DNA from: Bacteroidales bacterium
Lineage (GTDB): Bacteria > Bacteroidota > Bacteroidia > Bacteroidales > Marinilabiliaceae
Length of the DNA: 11,187 nucleotides
Assembly (NCBI GenBank): GCA_004552385.1
Contig: SFOL01000055.1
Coordinates: 1-11,187 of the forward strand
Reading direction: 5' to 3'
The number at the start of each line of letters is the position of its first letter. The first letter of the stretch is position 1. Positions 7,342-11,187 of the stretch are shown here, piece after piece. The notes beneath the pieces are model-generated. The model did not search any database, was not told the origin of the DNA, and worked only from the letters and a program-made list of their open reading frames with translations. The translations under genes were made by a program, and so were the position numbers.

Positions 7342-7753
7342 CCTCTTAAGTTGTTCGCGACGGTCAGCGTCGGGAGGGGTGGTGAAGAAGAACCTTATGC
7401 GGCTGTCGCGCCTGACGTTGACGACACGGACACGCTCGTCTGTGTAGAGGGTTATGTCGGACAGTTCCGCATCCTCTTGCGCCTTGACGCTGTCGGGGAG
7501 CATGCCGTCGTTGTTAACGCCCTTCAGGATGAAGTCCACTGCCTTCGTGGCGCGGTTGTACGCCTCGATGAGTGTTCGCCGTCGTCATCGTACACAATCA
7601 TCTTGTCGGAGATTACGATGGAGACGTTGAACTTCGCCTTGTCGTGACTTAAGAAGTTCGACTCGTTCGCGCCATGGTCGCCAATCCTGATCGTCAGTGT
7701 GTCCCTTGTGTACTTAATTTTAAAATTTTTAGTATTAATGCTTGCGTTTCCAT
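7342..7753 (-). pseudogene. Frameshifted gene remnant of unknown family
   Basis: Minus-strand translation gives strongly protein-like text in two frames. One frame reads KYTRDTLTIRIGDHGANESN and ends in KFNVSIVISDKMIVYDDDGE, coming from about 7739 to 7585. A second frame then reads LIEAYNRATKAVDFILKGVN and continues through KAQEDAELSDITLYTDERVR and RIRFFFTTPPDADRREQLKR to about 7342. One missing base near 7580 would join them. The first part has no in-frame ATG, GTG or TTG before an upstream TAA. The nearest ATG (7753, METQAL) is in another frame, suggesting a second indel near 7735. The 3' end runs into the hairpin and repeats instead of a proper stop. I do not recognise the family. Sequencing error is possible but would need two errors. 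Confidence 0.6.
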
Positions 7754-7771
7754 TTTATCATTGTATATTTG
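7742..7771 (+). promoter_or_regulatory. Consensus promoter of a candidate small RNA
   Basis: TTG at 7742-7744, exactly 19 bases, then TATATTTG at 7764-7771, a full match to the Bacteroidota form. The predicted start is near 7777-7779. No coding gene follows; a structured segment and terminator do. It overlaps the 5' end of the minus-strand remnant. Confidence 0.75.
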
Positions 7772-7776
7772 CAAAG

Positions 7777-7915
7777 CAATGCCAAGTAGAAAATTAGCCA
7801 CAGCAGGGCCGCAAGGTCGGGTTCGCTAAGTCTTGGTGTTGAGGCCGGGTATATTGCTGGGGCCCCTTTGGAGACCGGTTAGCTCTGCGGAGAAATCTGC
7901 GGGGCTGTTTTTTTT
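7777..7915 (+). ncRNA. Candidate structured small RNA, family not recognised
   Basis: About 139 bases lie between a consensus promoter and a strong terminator, with no open frame worth noting on this strand. The predicted 5' end CAATGCCAAG (7777-7786) pairs over its full 10 bases with CTTGGTGTTG (7832-7841), including two G-U pairs. Inside this, TTAGC (7794-7798) pairs with GCTAA (7825-7829), and GGCC-GCAA-GGTC (7807-7818) forms a GNRA-type tetraloop hairpin. A second domain pairs GGCCGG (7843-7848) with CCGGTT (7875-7880) and contains the palindrome GGGGCCCC. The terminator hairpin closes the unit. It does not fit the tmRNA, RNase P, SRP or common riboswitch cores I know. It may be a trans-acting sRNA, a small housekeeping RNA divergent in this lineage, or an orphan cis-element whose gene was lost. 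Confidence 0.65.
7881..7915 (+). terminator. Intrinsic terminator of the candidate small RNA
   Basis: AGCTCTGCGGA pairs with TCTGCGGGGCT (11 bp, three G-U pairs) around a GAAA loop, followed by G and eight T's. Confidence 0.88.
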
Positions 7916-7916
7916 G

Positions 7917-8033
7917 TGCCCATACGGCTCCTAATTCGGCGGCCTCCGTATAGTCAATGTTAAGCACCGCCCGTACGGCCTCCGCCAGGGCGGTAAGCAG
8001 GAGTGCCGCGGCTGGTGATGCGCCCCAGCCACT
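7917..8033 (-). pseudogene. Ala/Leu-rich coding-like fragment without a start
   Basis: One minus-strand frame reads through 39 codons with a helix-like, protein-like composition: ALLLTALAEAVRAVLNIDYT, then EAAELGAVWA. No ATG begins it; in-frame GTG occurs only inside, and upstream the frame closes at a TAG just before base 8040. Downstream it continues into the antisense of the small RNA terminator, where the text becomes implausible. It directly follows, in another frame, the small membrane ORF at 8036-8131, so a frameshift could once have joined the two. No family is recognised. Confidence 0.3.
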
Positions 8034-8035
8034 CT

Positions 8036-8131
8036 TTATTTTCTATTTTGCCACCGTCGGCCGGCCACCCAGGCCACGACGGCGGAGATGGGCGGGAGAA
8101 ACACCGTCGTCCATTGAAAAATGTCGGTCAT
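8036..8131 (-). CDS. 31-residue putative single-span membrane peptide
   Basis: From ATG at 8131 the frame gives MTDIFQWTTVFLPPISAVVA, then WVAGRRWQNRK and TAA. A hydrophobic span of about residues 9-24 is followed by a basic end (GRRWQNRK), which would predict a membrane peptide with the C-terminus inside. It resembles the N-terminus of small proteins I associate with Bacteroidales prophages, which have a membrane span, then GRRK-type residues and a coiled coil. If so, this is a truncated copy lacking the coiled coil. No consensus promoter is evident upstream. It could be a genuine micro-protein or a remnant. Confidence 0.4.
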   Translation of the reverse strand: MTDIFQWTTVFLPPISAVVAWVAGRRWQNRK

Positions 8132-8340
8132 AATGCGATGTTCTAAATAAAAAATGTTACTTTCGCCTTAGAAGAAAGGGCCTTGTTGCGATGAGACGCG
8201 CCCTCGCCATTGTAATGCGCGTTATGCTAATAGGGTGGCCTGCGAGAAGCCATAGGGAGCGTGTTGCACTCACTACCTTTCTTCTTTTTCCCAAATCAGA
8301 CGAAAGCCGCTTAATCTCTTCTTGGCTCGCGGTTGCGCCG
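8132..8340. other. Gap with no supported gene
   Basis: TACTTTCG at 8158-8165 on the plus strand is close to a -7 element but lacks a -33 TTG. A minus-strand frame (about 8157-8354) begins at a TTG inside the upstream remnant and has coding-like text only at its start (ASQEEIKRLSSDLGKRRK). I cannot support a gene here. Confidence 0.4.
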
Positions 8341-8543
8341 TTACGACTTCCCAAAACCCTTTTTTACAGAGTAGTTTGCCTGAATGGCTGCCACGTGGGT
8401 TAACGAACCGTCATGCGGGTAGACAACAAGCAAATAAGAGTCTCCGGTTCCAACATTGATTCGGTTGAACTGTGCCCCGATTAGTTTCACATAGGCTAAG
8501 TTCCGTCATGAGCATAGATAAGGTTTTGTCTTGTCATTGCCAT
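8341..8543 (-). pseudogene. Frameshifted remnant of a roughly 68-residue protein
   Basis: From ATG at 8543 the minus strand reads MAMTRQNLIYAHDGT and hits TAG. Adding one base near 8498 continues as LAYVKLIGAQFNRINVGTGD, then SYLLVVYPHDGSLTHVAAIQ and ANYSVKKGFGKS, ending at TAA (8341-8343). The two halves carry similar pieces, IYAHDGT and VYPHDGS, suggesting an internal repeat and supporting a single original gene. Alternatively a GTG at 8490 could start a 49-residue intact product. I recognise no family. Confidence 0.5.
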
Positions 8544-8561
8544 ACCGTCTCTTTTATGAAA

Positions 8562-8588
8562 GGGGCGGGCAATCTTTGCGCCCGCCCC
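8562..8588. terminator. Perfect 9-bp hairpin, possible terminator
   Basis: GGGGCGGGC and GCCCGCCCC flank a 9-base loop. Only three T's follow on the minus strand and none on the plus strand, so terminator function is weak at best. Confidence 0.35.
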
Positions 8589-8691
8589 AAGTTCGGCATG
8601 ATTGTTGCTCTTGACTCTATAACATAGGTCTGTGATAATTGCGCCCCGCCCGCGCGCCCTCCTTTACCGGGGGCGACGGACGGGGTTTCTC

Positions 8692-8725
8692 TTTTGGCGC
8701 TTTCCGCCGTTATGGATTATCTTTG
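8692..8725 (+). promoter_or_regulatory. Promoter of the prolyl oligopeptidase gene
   Basis: TTTTG at 8692-8696, a 21-base spacer, then TATCTTTG at 8718-8725. The predicted start is near 8732, 43 bases before the chosen ATG. A hairpin GGCGGGGC/GCTCCGCC (8730-8750) spans the predicted start. Confidence 0.75.
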
Positions 8726-8774
8726 CCGTGGCGGGGCGCACTGCTCCGCCTTCCATGTCTCAATTGCTCTTTTT

Positions 8775-10889
8775 ATGAAGAAACACCTTATTATTATGTC
8801 AGCGTCGTTTCTTGCCGCCGTGTCGGCATCGGGGCAGGGTCTCAAATATCCCGCCGCGCCGTCCGACGGCACTGTCGATATCTATTTTGGCGAGAGCGTG
8901 CCCGACCCGTTCCGCCCGCTCGAGAACGACACGAGTGCCGAGACCGCCGCATGGGTCGAGGCCGAGAACGCCCTCACTGGTGCTTATCTGGCCAAGATGC
9001 CGCAGCGCGCCAAGATTCTCAAGAGGCTCCGCGAGGTGGCTAACTACGAACGCGTCGGCATGCCCTTTGAACGATGCGGCAAATGGTACGTCTACGCCAA
9101 TGACGGGCTCCAGAATCAGAGCGTCCTTTATCAGATGGATTCGCTCGGAGCGCCACGCCGCATATTCCTTGACCCCAATAAGCTCTCGGACGACGGCACC
9201 GTGGCGCTCAAGGATGTCTCTTTCTCGAACGACGGCAAGTACGTGGCTTACGTCATCTCGCGCTCCGGCAGCGACTGGGAGGAGATCTTCGTCCGCGAAA
9301 TGGCAACGGGGAGGCTCCTCGCCGACCACATCGAGTGGGCCAAGTTCACCACTGTCGCCTGGCGCGCCGACGGTTTCTATTACAGCGCCTATGACGCCCC
9401 CGAGAAGGGGCGCGAGACTTCGGCGAAGAATGAGGTCCACAAGATCTTTTTCCACAAGGTGGGAACCCCGCAGTCCGACGATGTCCTTTTCTTCCACAAC
9501 CCATGTTTCCCCCTGCGCTTCTACGATGTCAGCGTCAATGAAGAGGAGACTGTGATGTTCCTCTACGAGAGCGGCGAGGGCAATGGCAACACTCTCTATG
9601 TGCGCGACCTCCGAGTGCCCGACTCGCGTTTCGTCCAGATGACTGACAACATGGATTTCCAATATTCGCCCGTCGAGGTCGTCGGCGATTCCATCTTTCT
9701 CATGACCAATGACGGGGCTCCGCGCAACCGGCTGATGGTCGCCGCCCTGGCCAGTCCTGCTCGTCACGCTTGGCGCGAGGTGGTGCCCGAGGACGGGAGC
9801 GTGCTTGAGAATGTCACTTTCGTGGGGCGAGACAAGATGTTGCTCTCTTATAGCCGTGACGCCTGCAGCCATGCCTACGTGGCCGACCTCTCCGGCCGCC
9901 GCCTGCGCGAGGTGGAGTTCCCGTCGGTAGGCTCCGCGGCTTTCAGCGCCAAGAGGGGTAGGGGGGAGTGTTTCTTCTCGTTCACGTCGTTCACCGTCCC
10001 CTCCACCATTTACCGTCTCGATGTCGAGACTGGAGACAGCCGGGCCTTCGCCCGCCCGAAGGTCAATTTCGATCCCGATGCTTATGAGTCGCGGCAGGTC
10101 TTCGTCACCAGCAAGGACGGCACCCGCGTGCCGCTTTTCCTGACCTACCGCAAGGGCCTCAAGCTCAATGGGCGCAACCCGCTCCTGCTCTACGGCTACG
10201 GCGGCTTCGCCATCTCCATGAGCCCCTATTTCTCCTACTCCCGCATCCCTTTCCTCGAGAGCGGCGGCGTCTATGCCGTGGCGTGTCTCCGCGGCGGCAG
10301 CGAGTATGGCGAGGAGTGGCATCAGGCGGGGACCAAGATGCGCAAGCAGAATGTCTTCGATGATTTCATAGCCTCCGCCGAGTGGCTCGTCGCCAACGGC
10401 TACACCGACTCGGCCCATCTCGCCATCATGGGCGGCAGCAATGGCGGACTGCTCGTCGGGGCATGCATGACGCAGAGGCCCGAACTCTTTAAGGTCTGCA
10501 TCCCGCAGGTGGGCGTCATGGACATGCTCCGCTACCACCGCTTCACCATCGGGTGGAACTGGGCGCCGGACTATGGCACCAGTGCCGACAGCCCCGAGAT
10601 GTTCCGCTACTTGCGATCCTATTCCCCCCTCCACTGTCTCCGCTCGGGCGTCTCGTATCCCGCCACGCTCGTCACCACGGCCGACCACGACGACCGCGTC
10701 GTCCCCGCCCACTCGTTCAAGTTCGCGGCAACGCTCCAGCAGTGCCAGGCGGGCCAGGCCCCGTGCCTCATCCGCATAGACAGCAAGGCGGGCCACGGTG
10801 GCGGCAAGCCCCTCGGCAAGATTATGGAGGAGACGGCGGACGTCTATGGTTTCATAATGTACAACATCGGCATGAAGGTCCGCCGATAG
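8775..10889 (+). CDS. Secreted prolyl oligopeptidase (peptidase family S9A)
   Basis: A serine peptidase that cleaves short peptides after proline, probably in the periplasm; 704 residues, normal for the family plus a signal peptide. The signal peptide is MKKHLIIMSASFLAAVSA (1-18), with cleavage likely by residue 21. The start of the mature protein has the S9A pattern of Tyr-Phe-Gly and DPFRPLE (44-50). A beta-propeller fills about 85-440. The alpha/beta-hydrolase domain carries the nucleophile Ser555 in GGSNGG, the acidic residue Asp639 in TADHDDRVVPAHS with Arg641 after it, and His674 in AGHGGGKP. The frame is open upstream from 8694, but those codons overlap the promoter and lack a signal peptide, so I start at the ATG at 8775. 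It is monocistronic, with its own promoter. Exact localisation (periplasmic or surface) is inference. Confidence 0.95.
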   Translation: MKKHLIIMSASFLAAVSASGQGLKYPAAPSDGTVDIYFGESVPDPFRPLENDTSAETAAWVEAENALTGAYLAKMPQRAKILKRLREVANYERVGMPFERCGKWYVYANDGLQNQSVLYQMDSLGAPRRIFLDPNKLSDDGTVALKDVSFSNDGKYVAYVISRSGSDWEEIFVREMATGRLLADHIEWAKFTTVAWRADGFYYSAYDAPEKGRETSAKNEVHKIFFHKVGTPQSDDVLFFHNPCFPLRFYDVSVNEEETVMFLYESGEGNGNTLYVRDLRVPDSRFVQMTDNMDFQYSPVEVVGDSIFLMTNDGAPRNRLMVAALASPARHAWREVVPEDGSVLENVTFVGRDKMLLSYSRDACSHAYVADLSGRRLREVEFPSVGSAAFSAKRGRGECFFSFTSFTVPSTIYRLDVETGDSRAFARPKVNFDPDAYESRQVFVTSKDGTRVPLFLTYRKGLKLNGRNPLLLYGYGGFAISMSPYFSYSRIPFLESGGVYAVACLRGGSEYGEEWHQAGTKMRKQNVFDDFIASAEWLVANGYTDSAHLAIMGGSNGGLLVGACMTQRPELFKVCIPQVGVMDMLRYHRFTIGWNWAPDYGTSADSPEMFRYLRSYSPLHCLRSGVSYPATLVTTADHDDRVVPAHSFKFAATLQQCQAGQAPCLIRIDSKAGHGGGKPLGKIMEETADVYGFIMYNIGMKVRR

Positions 10890-10924
10890 CCACCCTCTCC
10901 CTCTAAAAGCTGGTGCTCTCACTC

Positions 10925-10969
10925 CACTCGCCACGCCCGAGCCGTAAGGCCGCGGCGGGGCGAGTGTTT
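10925..10969 (+). terminator. Long hairpin after the peptidase gene
   Basis: CACTCGCC (10925-10932) pairs with GGCGAGTG (10959-10966), and GCC/GGC pairs around GTAA at the tip. TTTCATTT follows, a poor T tract. The position 36 bases after the stop suits a terminator. Confidence 0.6.
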
Positions 10970-11187
10970 CATTTCGTCAAAATCTTGCGTTTCGCCCACG
11001 CCTTTTTCAATATTTAACTCGTTTCCAAGCCCCGCACGCTTTGCTATAACGGCATTCTTTTCATAATTTCGCATCACGCCGTGCACTGTGTGTGGGTTAT
11101 TGTAACCCTGACGACGATGTCGGCGTAACAAACAGAAAACAGCAGAACAATTGCTTTAGTAACAAAGGTCTAAAATATAATCAAAGA
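10970..11187. other. Gene-free right end
   Basis: About 218 AT-richer bases with no supported gene. A minus-strand frame of up to 70 codons (11131 to 10919) runs into the hairpin and has no recognised family. No consensus promoter was found. Confidence 0.5.

Noticed and set aside
7270..7647. A 125-codon plus-strand open frame
   Set aside because: It starts inside a palindromic repeat and lies antisense to the better-supported frameshifted remnant; its text has no recognisable features.
7801..7830. GCAAGG beside G/C-rich pairs in the candidate RNA, recalling a twister-sister ribozyme strand
   Set aside because: Only a few bases agree and the partner strand with the cleavage loop is not found; a GCAA tetraloop hairpin explains it equally well.
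8157..8354. A 65-codon minus-strand frame starting with TTG
   Set aside because: It overlaps the end of the remnant at 8341-8543, and most of the translation after about residue 25 is arginine- and leucine-rich text without protein-like pattern.
8799..10934. A 711-codon open frame on the minus strand opposite the prolyl oligopeptidase gene
   Set aside because: It mirrors the real gene in a GC-rich region. The plus strand has a signal peptide, catalytic triad and promoter; the antisense text shows no domain.

Overview
The window looks like chromosomal DNA of a GC-rich member of the Bacteroidales (Bacteroidota). Several starts are preceded by the promoter form typical of that phylum (TTG about 19-21 bases before TAnnTTTG). 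Ribosome-binding sites are weak, and the housekeeping proteins have Bacteroidota-type features, such as the aminotransferase SKRYSECGLRIG motif and extra residues after the KLSKR motif of GltX. I cannot fix the genus; Rikenellaceae- or Muribaculaceae-like genomes would fit.

Left part (1-5349), minus strand. Reading in the direction of transcription there is a promoter, tRNA-Glu(CTC), a terminator-like hairpin, gltX (glutamyl-tRNA synthetase) and a strong terminator. A second promoter then drives a class I aminotransferase, a LolC/E-type ABC permease and miaA (tRNA dimethylallyltransferase), which begins with GTG and runs off the left edge. The tRNA and the enzyme that charges it are neighbours, and the hairpin between them is a possible attenuation point.

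Middle (5350-7050), plus strand. After a gene-free gap of about 310 bases comes an A-type flavodiiron protein, probably involved in O2 or NO detoxification. About 170 bases further on there is a perfect 11-bp stem terminator.

Accessory-like stretch (7051-8640). No full-length gene fits here. It holds a 42-codon frame with its own promoter; two tandem copies of a palindromic repeat followed by a perfect 13-bp hairpin; a frameshifted minus-strand gene; a 31-residue putative membrane peptide; an Ala/Leu-rich open segment without a start; and a broken gene of about 68 codons. Among these remnants lies an apparently intact transcription unit with no coding sequence: a consensus promoter, about 139 bases that fold well, and a strong intrinsic terminator (7742-7915). 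This candidate small RNA is the best lead in the window.

Right part (8641-11187). A promoter and a secreted S9A prolyl oligopeptidase with a complete catalytic triad, then a long hairpin and a gene-free end.
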